Shown: one piece after another, positions 50,741 to 58,389 of the stretch
Numbering within the stretch: the first letter of the stretch is position 1
Layout: each line of letters begins with the position of its first letter
NCBI RefSeq assembly: GCF_900105175.1
Contig: NZ_LT629771.1
Span: 5,350,501 to 5,414,500 of the forward strand
Direction of reading: 5' to 3'
Source: Jiangella sp. DSM 45060
Lineage (GTDB): Bacteria > Actinomycetota > Actinomycetes > Jiangellales > Jiangellaceae
Length of the DNA stretch: 64,000 nucleotides
Translations under genes and position numbers: made by a program
The notes under the pieces: generated by a model
Database searches by the model: none
Seen by the model: only the letters and a program-made list of their open reading frames with translations
Told to the model about the DNA's origin: nothing

Positions 50741-52047
50741 GAGTGGTTGCGCTCCCAGTCGTCCTGCAGGGACGCGACGAAGTCCGCGGGGGCGACCGTC
50801 CCGCCGATGACGCCCTGCATGCCGGCGGTCAGGGAGTCGATCATCGAACTCGTGGCCCAGTTCGCGAACGGTGCGACGCCGCCGGCGGCGGTCACCTCCT
50901 CGTACGCGGCCTGGACGGTGCCGCCGAGGCCGGTCGCGGCGTCCGGCGCCGCGGTGACCGGCACGAACCCGCTCTCGGCCACGCCGGGCGCGGCCTCGGC
51001 GCTGGAGATGTAGTCGAGGAAGGCGGCCGCGACGTCCTTGTGCTCCGACGCGGCGGAGATCGAGTACGGGAACGCCGACCCCATCGCGACGGCCGGCTGG
51101 CCTGCGTCCGGGCCGGGCAGCAGGAAGAAGCCGGCGTCGTCGCCGAGAGCATCGGCGAACGCCTTGGCGTTCCAGTTGCCGGTGACGAAGTAGGCGGTCT
51201 CGCCGGCGGTGAACTCGGCGATCGCGTCGGCGTCGGCGACGGCCGCCGCGCCGTCGGCGAAGTAGCCGGCGTCGGCCCACGCCTTCACCTTCTCCGCCGC
51301 CTCGACGAACCCGTCATCGTCCGCGAGCGTGGCCCCGGGCTCGCCGTACACCCACGCGTTGAAGGTCTCGAGGTCGGCGAGGACGTTGGCCAGCGAACTC
51401 CACAGCTGGAAGCCGCCGATCCCGAGCGCGGGCAGGCTCAGCGGCGTCACGCCGCTCGCCCCGACGGCCGCGAGGTCGTCCTCGAACTCGGCCAGAGTGG
51501 CGGGCTCGTCGGTGACGCCGGCGGCCGCGGTGACGCTCTTGTTGTAGAAGACGCCGACCAGCTGGATGGCCCCGGGCATCGCGTAGAGGTTGCCGGTGCC
51601 GTACTGCGTGGCCTCCTCGTTCGACGCGAGGATGTCCAGCACGGAGCTCGGGAGGCGATCGCGCCAGCCGTAGGCCTCGGCGTACGTGTCGAGCGGCTCG
51701 ACCAGACCGGCCGGCACGATGGAGCGCATCGGGCCCGGGCTGTACTGCACGATGTCGGGGGCGTCGTCCGACGCGAGCGACAGCTTGAGGCTGGTCTGGT
51801 AGTCGGCGAACGGGGTCTGCACCAGCTCGATCGTGACGTTCGGGTGTGCCTGCGTGAAGCCGTCGACGAGCGGCGTGATCGGCGGGTCGCTGGCGTACGA
51901 CACCGTGAGGGTGACCGGATCGCTGGTGATCTCGGTGCTCACGTCCTCCTGCTCATCGGGCTGCTGCCGGGCCGTGCCGCCGGTCCCGCAGGCGGCCAGC
52001 AGGAACACCGCCGTCACCACGGCGGCCAAGGTGGTCGGACGCTTCAT
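50737..52047 (-). CDS. Sugar-type ABC transporter substrate-binding lipoprotein of the uronate cluster
   Basis: 436-residue family-1 receptor with lipobox (FLLAAC, Cys about 20), an acidic linker and the usual lobes (VTLTVSYASDPPITPLVDGF, DDAPDIVQYSPGPMRS, AYFVTGNWNAKAFADAL). ATG at 52047 has a GAGAGGAA site; the GTG seven codons earlier is less suited. Sits 28 bases behind the ManD gene, which suggests an aldonate, uronate or uronate oligomer as ligand. Confidence 0.92.
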   Translation of the reverse strand: MKRPTTLAAVVTAVFLLAACGTGGTARQQPDEQEDVSTEITSDPVTLTVSYASDPPITPLVDGFTQAHPNVTIELVQTPFADYQTSLKLSLASDDAPDIVQYSPGPMRSIVPAGLVEPLDTYAEAYGWRDRLPSSVLDILASNEEATQYGTGNLYAMPGAIQLVGVFYNKSVTAAAGVTDEPATLAEFEDDLAAVGASGVTPLSLPALGIGGFQLWSSLANVLADLETFNAWVYGEPGATLADDDGFVEAAEKVKAWADAGYFADGAAAVADADAIAEFTAGETAYFVTGNWNAKAFADALGDDAGFFLLPGPDAGQPAVAMGSAFPYSISAASEHKDVAAAFLDYISSAEAAPGVAESGFVPVTAAPDAATGLGGTVQAAYEEVTAAGGVAPFANWATSSMIDSLTAGMQGVIGGTVAPADFVASLQDDWERNHS

Positions 52048-52075
52048 TGCGACACGTTCCTCTCTCACGTGGGGT

Positions 52076-53380
52076 TCAGGGACGTTGCACCGCGCCGTCG
52101 CGACGGCGCACGCGGCTGTAGTGCCAGTTCACGGACGGCGACACGGGCGGGTACTCCCGCGCACGCGTGTCGTCGAGGTCGACGCCGAGGCCCGGCGCGT
52201 CGCTCGGCGCGATCGCGCCGTCGACGGACACGGGTGTGCCGGGGAAGATCTCGCGCGCCGCGTCGGAGAACTCGAAGTGCTCGTGGATGCCGAAGGCCGG
52301 CGACGCGATGTCCATGGCCAGGTTGGCGGCGTGCCCGACCGGCGACACGTCGCGTGGGCCGTGCCATGCCGTGCGCACGCCGTGCAGCTCGGCCAGCCCG
52401 GCCAGCCGCCACGCCGGCGTGATGCCGCCGAGCGCCGAGACGTGGCAGCGGACGTAGTCGACCAGCCGCGGCCCGACGATGTCGACGTAGTCGCGCATGC
52501 TGCTCAGCAGCTCGCCGAACGCGATCGGGACGGTGGTGCTGCGGCGCACCTCGGCCAGCCAGCCGAGGTCCTCCGGTGCCACCGGGTCCTCGACGAACAG
52601 CAGGTCGTACGGCTCCAGCGCGCGCAGCAGCCGGATCGCGTCGCGAGGTGCGAGGCGCTCGTGCACGTCGTGCAGGAACCGCACGCGGTCGCCGTAGCGC
52701 GCCACCAGCGTCTCGACGACGCCGGGGAGGAAGCGGACGTAGGCGTCGGGATCCCACGAGGTGTGCCGCCGGTCCTGCTGGGCGGCGCCGTAGGTGGACG
52801 TGCCGGGCACGGTGACCTGGCAGCGCACGTACCGGTAGCCGGCCTCGACGCAGTCCTCGATCTGGTCGGCGAGCTCCTCGACGTCGCGGCCCGACGCATG
52901 GGCGTACGCGTCGGCCACCGTCCGCACCCGGCCGCCGAGCAGCTGCCATACCGGCTGCCCGGCGAGCTTGCCCTTGATGTCCCAGAGCGCGAGGTCCAGG
53001 CCGGCGAGCGCACTGTGCAGCACCGGACCGCCGCGCCAGTAGCCGCTCAGGTTCGCGGTGTGCCAGAGGTCGGTGATGTCGTGCACCGAGCGGCCGGTGA
53101 CCAGCGGGGCGAGGTAGGTCTCCAGCGCCGTGGCCACGGCGAGGGCGCGTTGAGTGAACGTGGCGCAGCCGAGCCCGACCAGGCCGTCGACGGTGGTGCG
53201 CACCCGCACGACCACGAGGTTGACGCCGTCGGGCGCGGTGACGACGACCTCGATGCCGGCGATCCGGACGCCGTCGTCGTCCCACGGGGCAGGCGCGGTT
53301 CGCTCGTCGGGCACGTAGCCCGGAGCGATGCGCCGGCGGCCGTGAACGGCGTCGCCGGCCGGCGTCGTGGCGTGGCTCAC
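52076..53380 (-). CDS. Enolase-superfamily dehydratase, ManD/RspA type (D-mannonate dehydratase-like)
   Basis: 434-residue member of the mandelate racemase/enolase superfamily. Metal-site and catalytic motifs follow the ManD layout: Asp/His in FLHDVHERL, Glu in FVEDPV and in FGELLSS, and WHGPRDVSPVG. Near the end is HEHFEF. ManD members dehydrate D-mannonate or D-gluconate to 2-keto-3-deoxy sugar acids, though many are inactive or of low activity. The GTG is chosen because GAGGAGGAG lies just upstream. Leads the minus-strand half of the uronate cluster, sharing a regulatory gap with the glycosidase-led half. Confidence 0.87.
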   Translation of the reverse strand: MSHATTPAGDAVHGRRRIAPGYVPDERTAPAPWDDDGVRIAGIEVVVTAPDGVNLVVVRVRTTVDGLVGLGCATFTQRALAVATALETYLAPLVTGRSVHDITDLWHTANLSGYWRGGPVLHSALAGLDLALWDIKGKLAGQPVWQLLGGRVRTVADAYAHASGRDVEELADQIEDCVEAGYRYVRCQVTVPGTSTYGAAQQDRRHTSWDPDAYVRFLPGVVETLVARYGDRVRFLHDVHERLAPRDAIRLLRALEPYDLLFVEDPVAPEDLGWLAEVRRSTTVPIAFGELLSSMRDYVDIVGPRLVDYVRCHVSALGGITPAWRLAGLAELHGVRTAWHGPRDVSPVGHAANLAMDIASPAFGIHEHFEFSDAAREIFPGTPVSVDGAIAPSDAPGLGVDLDDTRAREYPPVSPSVNWHYSRVRRRDGAVQRP

Positions 53381-53422
53381 ATCTCCTCCTCGGCTGAGTG
53401 GGCTCACCGTAGACAAGGATTT

Positions 53423-53454
53423 CCAATGCGCCAAACATGTTGCCAATAGACCAA
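53423..53454. promoter_or_regulatory. Direct repeats CCAAT-N3-CCAA in the divergent uronate promoter
   Basis: CCAATGCGCCAA (53423-53434) and CCAATAGACCAA (53443-53454) are exactly 20 bases apart, two helical turns, in an AT-richer patch of the 146-base gap. They look like a tandem regulator site, and the clustered IclR protein is the likely binder. An AACATGTT palindrome lies between them. Confidence 0.5.
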
Positions 53455-53526
53455 CTACAGCCCACGTTGTTGCCGTCATGACATCTCAATTGCTGTGACC
53501 GCATCGCGACACCTAGCATCCCCGCC

Positions 53527-55458
53527 ATGGCATCTACGGACGGCCACCGCGTGACCGGCGGGCCCCTCACCTTCCACATCGACGAGAACGCCGGCCGGGC
53601 CTCGCTCTCGGCCGGCGACCTGCGCACCGCACCGCGGGGCCGGTTCTGGACGCTCTCGGTCCAGCACGGCGAACACCGCGACTGCGCCGTCCACTCGGAG
53701 GAGCAGCGCGGTCGCGTGACCGCCGGCCCGCACGGCGTCGAGATCGCCTACGCCACGGTGCGGGCCGCGTGCGGCGCGGACCTCGAGCTCGCCCTGGAGC
53801 TCCAGGTGGACGGTGACGGCGGCGAGCTCCGCTTCGAGGCGCGTGGTCGCGCGGGCGACGGCGTCCTCGTCCGCGAGACGGCGCTCCCAGTCATCGAGCT
53901 GGCCGCCGGCCACGACGCGGACGAAGTCCTCTACCGCGCCCAAGGACTGGGCCGCCGCATCCCCGAGCCGCGCACGCGGCTCTACCGGGCGCACACCGAA
54001 TACATGAACGACGACGGCGCCGGCGTCTTGGAGTCCGTCGCCTATCCCGGCGACCTGACCATGCCGTGGCAGGGCCTCGAGACCGGCGACGGCTTCCTCT
54101 ACCTGGGCCGGCACGACCCGGAGTTCGGCTCGGTCCTGCTGTGCGCCGGTGTCCCGCCGCGCGGCAGCGAAGGCGAGCTCTGGATGAGCGCGGTGACGCC
54201 CTCCGGCCGGGACGAGTTCCGCGCCGGCCCGGTCGTGGTGGCGCTGCTACCCGGCTGGAGAGACGGCGCCGCCCGCTACCGCGCCTGGGCGGAGCACTGG
54301 TACACCGGGCCGCATCCGGACACCGAGCCGATCGAGGGCTGGCAGCGCATCATCATGCGTCATCAGTTCGGCGAGGTGCGGTTCCGCTACGCCGACCTCG
54401 TCGACGTGTTCGAGGAGGGCCGCCGGCACGGCCTCGACGGCATCCTGCTGTTCGGCTGGTGGCGCGGCGGCTTCGACCGCGGCTATCCGGTCTACGAGCC
54501 CGACGACGAACTCGGCGGCCGGTCGGCGCTGGAGGAGGCGATCCGCGAGATCCGCGCCCGCGGCGGCTTCATCTCGCTCTACGCCAACGGCAACCTGATC
54601 GACCGCACCACCGGTTACGCGGCCGAGCACGCGCGGTCGGTGAGCAAGAAGGACGAGCGCGGCCTGGAACACGTGGCCGGCTACGCTTTCGCCGGCGAGT
54701 CGCGCACGCTGCGCCACTTCTCCGCCGGATCGTTCGTCATCGCCTGCCACGGCGCGCCCGAGTGGCGCCGGACCATGGCGGGCGTCGCCGAGACGCACGG
54801 CTCGCTCGGCACCGCGTCGATCTTCTTCGACCAGACGGCCTACCACCTGGCCGCCTGGCCGTGCTACGACGCAAGCCACGAGCACGGGCCACGCACCGGT
54901 GACGAAGCCCGCTTCCGCCGGCAGACCCTGGAGACCATCAGGGACGCCGCCGGGGCGGCGAGCGTCGGCTCGGAAGGGATGTCCGACTGCATGATCCCCG
55001 CGCTGAACTTCCACCACGGCTGGGGCTTCGCCTTCCAGGACGAGCCCGAGGCGTTCCCCGCCCTCTTCCGCACGGTCTATCCCGAGCCCGTCGTCAGCAA
55101 CCGGCTGCTGCACGACGAGCGCCCCGGCTGGGAGGACCAGCTGAACTACGCCTTCGTCCACAACCTGACCTTCGACGTCGCCATCCACCGCTGCCGGGCC
55201 ACGGTCGGCACGGTGCCGGCCTACGCGCAGCGGCTGGGGCGGTTGATCGAGCTGCGCCGGGCGCACCGCCCGTTCTTCGCCGGGGGCGTCTTCGAGCTCG
55301 TCGCCGGCGACGGCCCCGTCCTGCACGTGCGCTACCGCCTGGACGACGCGGCGCTGGACGTGGCCTGGAACCGCGGCGACGGTCCCGCCGAGTGGGACGG
55401 CGGCGTGGTCGCGCCGCACGAGGTCGCCGTCGCCGTGGCCGGGGTGACCGCCCGGTGA
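53527..55458 (+). CDS. Glycosidase-like protein, DUF6259-type
   Basis: 643-residue cytoplasmic protein. An N-terminal beta-sandwich (to about residue 250) leads into a barrel-like region with LFGWWRGGFDRGYPVYEP, FISLYANGNLIDRTT and IFFDQTAYHLAAWPCYD, then SVGSEGMSD, resembling GH36/GH31-like clan D sites. The Asp of FFDQTA and the Glu/Asp of GSEGMSD are plausible catalytic residues. A C-terminal beta domain ends the protein. I match it to the DUF6259 group from memory only; no activity is established. No signal peptide. It heads the plus-strand half of the uronate cluster and would split an imported glycoside or oligo-uronide. Confidence 0.7.
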   Translation: MASTDGHRVTGGPLTFHIDENAGRASLSAGDLRTAPRGRFWTLSVQHGEHRDCAVHSEEQRGRVTAGPHGVEIAYATVRAACGADLELALELQVDGDGGELRFEARGRAGDGVLVRETALPVIELAAGHDADEVLYRAQGLGRRIPEPRTRLYRAHTEYMNDDGAGVLESVAYPGDLTMPWQGLETGDGFLYLGRHDPEFGSVLLCAGVPPRGSEGELWMSAVTPSGRDEFRAGPVVVALLPGWRDGAARYRAWAEHWYTGPHPDTEPIEGWQRIIMRHQFGEVRFRYADLVDVFEEGRRHGLDGILLFGWWRGGFDRGYPVYEPDDELGGRSALEEAIREIRARGGFISLYANGNLIDRTTGYAAEHARSVSKKDERGLEHVAGYAFAGESRTLRHFSAGSFVIACHGAPEWRRTMAGVAETHGSLGTASIFFDQTAYHLAAWPCYDASHEHGPRTGDEARFRRQTLETIRDAAGAASVGSEGMSDCMIPALNFHHGWGFAFQDEPEAFPALFRTVYPEPVVSNRLLHDERPGWEDQLNYAFVHNLTFDVAIHRCRATVGTVPAYAQRLGRLIELRRAHRPFFAGGVFELVAGDGPVLHVRYRLDDAALDVAWNRGDGPAEWDGGVVAPHEVAVAVAGVTAR

Positions 55459-56291
55459 CCGGACAGCGCCCGGTCCTCGTCACCGGCGGCGCCGGGACGA
55501 TCGGCACCGGTTTCGCCGAGTCGGCGGCGGACGCCTACGACCTGACGCTCCTCGACCTGCCGGGACGGTTCACCGGCGGCCACACGGAGTTCGGACGGAT
55601 CGTCGAGGCCGATCTCACCGACCTCGCCGCGGTCAAGGATGCGTTCCACGGCATCGACACCGTCGTCCACCTCGGCGGCGAACGCCGTCCATCCGCTGTG
55701 TGGTCGCAACTGCTGCCGGCGAACATCGTCGGCACCTACAACGTCGTCGCGGCCGCGGTCGCCGCCGGCTGCCGCCGGGTCGTCTACGCGTCGTCGGTCC
55801 ACGCCGTGTCCGGTTACCCGGCCGGCGCCCAGATCCGCGAGACCGATCCGGTGCGCCCCGGCGACCTGTACGGCGTGTCGAAATGCTTCGGTGAGGCACT
55901 CGGCAACTTCGCCGCGAGCACCGAAGGGCTGTCGTTCGTCGCCTTGCGCATCGGGGCCTTCCAGGAGCCGGGCGATCTGGACGAGCCGGGCTCGGGCTGG
56001 AAGCTGCGCGACTTCTGCGCGCCCGCGGATCTGTACCGGCTGATGCGGCGGGTCATCGACGCCGAGGGCATCGGCTTCGAGATCTACAACGCCGTCAGCG
56101 GCAACACCTTCACGCGACTGCCGATGTACAAGGCGAGTCACGACCTCGGCTTCGAGCCCGAGTACGATGCCTTCGAGCTGGTGCCGCCATTCCGCGACGC
56201 CGTCCACTCCGTCGGCGGGCTCGACGACCTGGTCCCGCTCTCCGGCCTGCGCGACGACGTCGCCACGCCGCAACCGACGCCGAGGAGATGA
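55455..56291 (+). CDS. NAD-dependent uronate dehydrogenase-like SDR
   Basis: 278-residue extended short-chain dehydrogenase. The NAD motif is TGGAGTIGTG, the catalytic Tyr-Lys LYGVSKCFGEAL and the Ser is in VVYASSVHAVSGYP. VHLGGERRPS, the ILPANIVGTYN-like strand and LRIGAF are the marks of hexuronate dehydrogenase (Udh), which oxidises galacturonate or glucuronate to the aldaro-lactone. GTG start overlaps the glycosidase stop. A different sugar or sugar acid is possible, but the neighbours fit uronate. Confidence 0.82.
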   Translation: MTGQRPVLVTGGAGTIGTGFAESAADAYDLTLLDLPGRFTGGHTEFGRIVEADLTDLAAVKDAFHGIDTVVHLGGERRPSAVWSQLLPANIVGTYNVVAAAVAAGCRRVVYASSVHAVSGYPAGAQIRETDPVRPGDLYGVSKCFGEALGNFAASTEGLSFVALRIGAFQEPGDLDEPGSGWKLRDFCAPADLYRLMRRVIDAEGIGFEIYNAVSGNTFTRLPMYKASHDLGFEPEYDAFELVPPFRDAVHSVGGLDDLVPLSGLRDDVATPQPTPRR

Positions 56292-57070
56292 CCGTGGACG
56301 ATGGCCGGCACCGCGCCCTCGTCCGCGGCGTGCGGATCCTCGAGGCGGTGGCCGAGAGCCGCAGCGGTCTCACCGTCACCGAGATCGCGGAGCTCACCGG
56401 CGCCGACAAGAGCTCGGTGTCGCGGCTCGTCACCACCCTGGCGGACCTCGGCTTCCTGGCCCGTCTCGAGAACCGCAAGATCGTGCTCACCGGTCGTATC
56501 CTGAGCCTGTCGAAGGGCTTCCGGCAGCAGTACAACCTCAGCGAGATCGCCCGGCCGCACCTCGCCGAACTGCTCGGCCGCGTCAACGAGACCGTCATCC
56601 TGACCATCCGCGAGGGCAATTTCACCGTCAGCATCGACCAGCTCGACCCGGAGCATCCTTTCCGCATGGTCCCGCACGTGGGCAACACGGCGCCGCTCTA
56701 CGCCACGGCGGCCGGGCGGGCGATCCTGTTCGCGCTCCCGGTCTCCGAACAGCACCGGATCATCGACGAGCTGCGGGAGGCGCCGGTCGAGCACCCCGAG
56801 GTGCGCCTCGACCGCGACGGCTGGTCACGCGAGATCGAGCTCGCCCGCGCGCGCGGGTTCGTCTGGATCCCGCGCAGCGACGACGTCGAACGGATCGCCG
56901 CACTCGCTCTCGACCGCAACGGCGAGCCGCTCGCGGCGGTGTCCATCTACGGTCCGAAGTACCGGATGAACGAGCGCATCCCCGACCTCGGCCGCGAGGC
57001 CCGTGCCACGGCGGGGCGGATCTCCCGGGCCGCCTTCGGGATCCGCCCGGGTGAGGAGTTCATCGCGTGA
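56288..57070 (+). CDS. IclR-family transcriptional regulator
   Basis: 260-residue regulator. HTH LTVTEIAELTGADKSSVSRLVTTL and effector domain with LYATAAGRAILFAL and the C-terminal RNGEPLAAVSIYGPKYRM. IclR proteins commonly control uronate and aromatic-acid catabolism as repressors or activators. ATGA overlap with the dehydrogenase gene places it inside the operon, so it is autoregulated if it binds the divergent gap. The inducer is unknown. Confidence 0.92.
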   Translation: MTVDDGRHRALVRGVRILEAVAESRSGLTVTEIAELTGADKSSVSRLVTTLADLGFLARLENRKIVLTGRILSLSKGFRQQYNLSEIARPHLAELLGRVNETVILTIREGNFTVSIDQLDPEHPFRMVPHVGNTAPLYATAAGRAILFALPVSEQHRIIDELREAPVEHPEVRLDRDGWSREIELARARGFVWIPRSDDVERIAALALDRNGEPLAAVSIYGPKYRMNERIPDLGREARATAGRISRAAFGIRPGEEFIA

Positions 57071-57969
57071 CCGGCGGCCGATCGCTCCAGATCGGCCGCG
57101 GACCGCTGCACGCCACCGTCGACACGACGGGCGCGACGCTGGTCCACGCCGAGTCCGGCGGCCACCCCGTCCTCAGCGGTCCCGGCCGGGTCGCGCCCGA
57201 CCTGGGCCACCACGGCGCCGTACTCGCCCCCTGGCCGAACCGGACGGGCCGGGGCCGCTACGAGTTCGACGGCGCCCCGCACCAGCTGCCGATCAACGAC
57301 GCGGCCTACGGCCACGCGATCCACGGCTTCGCCTACGACCGCCCATGGACCGTCGACCGCCACACACCGGATGAGGTGTCGTTGCGCCTCGAACTGCGCG
57401 ACGAGCCGGGCTACCCGTTCCACGTCGGCCTCTCGGTCAGCTACCGCGCGACCTCCAGCAAGCTGCGGTGCCAGGCGCGATGGCGCAACCTCGGAGACGG
57501 CGAGGCGCCGTTCGGCCTCGGGTTCCACCCCTATCTGCTGCCCGGCCCGTCCGTCCTCGACGACTGGATCCTGGAGGTGCCGGCCCACACCGTCCTCGAC
57601 GTCGACCCCGCCACCGCACTGCCCACCCGGTTGCTGCGGACCGGCGGCACCGAGTTCGACTACCGGTCGCCCCGGCCCATCGGCACGGCGTCGTTCAGCC
57701 GCGCGTTCGGCGCACTGCGGCGCACGGCCGGCCGCGCCACCGTTCGAGTGACCGATCCGGCGCGGTTCACCCTGCTGGTCGAGTTCTCGGACGCGTTCGG
57801 CTGGGTGCAGGTCTTCACCGGAGACCTTCCCGATGCGCGTCACCGCCGCCGCGGGCTGGCCGTCGAGCCGCAGACCTGCCCGCCGAACGCCCTCGCCACG
57901 GGCCACGACCTGCTGCGGCTGCGCCCGGGCCAGGCCGGCGCCGGATGGTGGGAGCTGCGGGTGACGTAG
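57067..57969 (+). CDS. Aldose 1-epimerase (mutarotase) family protein
   Basis: 300-residue galactose-mutarotase-like protein. Motifs APWPNRTGRGRY, catalytic His in HAIHGFAYDRPW and FGLGFHPYLL, and Glu in LAVEPQTCPPNAL. Interconverts sugar anomers and so feeds the preceding dehydrogenase with the correct anomer. GTG overlaps the IclR stop. Last gene of the cluster. Confidence 0.92.
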   Translation: MTGGRSLQIGRGPLHATVDTTGATLVHAESGGHPVLSGPGRVAPDLGHHGAVLAPWPNRTGRGRYEFDGAPHQLPINDAAYGHAIHGFAYDRPWTVDRHTPDEVSLRLELRDEPGYPFHVGLSVSYRATSSKLRCQARWRNLGDGEAPFGLGFHPYLLPGPSVLDDWILEVPAHTVLDVDPATALPTRLLRTGGTEFDYRSPRPIGTASFSRAFGALRRTAGRATVRVTDPARFTLLVEFSDAFGWVQVFTGDLPDARHRRRGLAVEPQTCPPNALATGHDLLRLRPGQAGAGWWELRVT

Positions 57970-57984
57970 GCAGCGGAACCCTCG

Positions 57985-58389
57985 ATGTCACAGATGGCCG
58001 CTCCCAGGCGTCGTATGGGTATGGACCCGCACCAAGTACTCGGCGTGCGGCGGGGCGCGACCCCGCAGCAGGTGACGCAGGCGTTCCGCCGCGAGGTCCG
58101 CCGCGGCGGCCACCCCGACACCGGCGGCGACGCGCACGCCTTCCGGCGGCTGGTCGCCGCCCGTGACGCGCTGCTCACACCGCCGCCCACCGGCCCGGCG
58201 ACCCCGGCGCCGTCCGCGCCGCGGCCGCACCCCCGCCCGGCGCCTCAGCCGCGCCCGGCCGGGCCGTCCGCCCGGCCGACGCGGAAGGGGTCCGACTCGA
58301 GCGCCCTGCCACTGATCGTCCTGACCTTCGTCGCCTTCATCACGGTCCCGCACATCCTGCTCGCACTCGTGCTGGTCGTGGTCCCCTAA
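57985..58389 (+). CDS. Small J-domain (DnaJ-like) tail-anchored membrane protein
   Basis: 134-residue protein. An N-terminal mini J-domain (DPHQVLGVRRGATPQQVTQA) carries the HPD motif (GGHPDTGGD, about residue 44), which stimulates Hsp70 ATPase. A Pro/Arg-rich linker and one C-terminal membrane segment (LIVLTFVAFITVPHILLAL) follow. The start is unclear: ATGs at 57985, 57994 and 58021 are in frame and none has a clear ribosome site. Its stop codon overlaps the stop of the convergent CapA fusion (TAA and TAG share bases). Role unknown; it could recruit DnaK to the membrane. Confidence 0.7.
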   Translation: MSQMAAPRRRMGMDPHQVLGVRRGATPQQVTQAFRREVRRGGHPDTGGDAHAFRRLVAARDALLTPPPTGPATPAPSAPRPHPRPAPQPRPAGPSARPTRKGSDSSALPLIVLTFVAFITVPHILLALVLVVVP

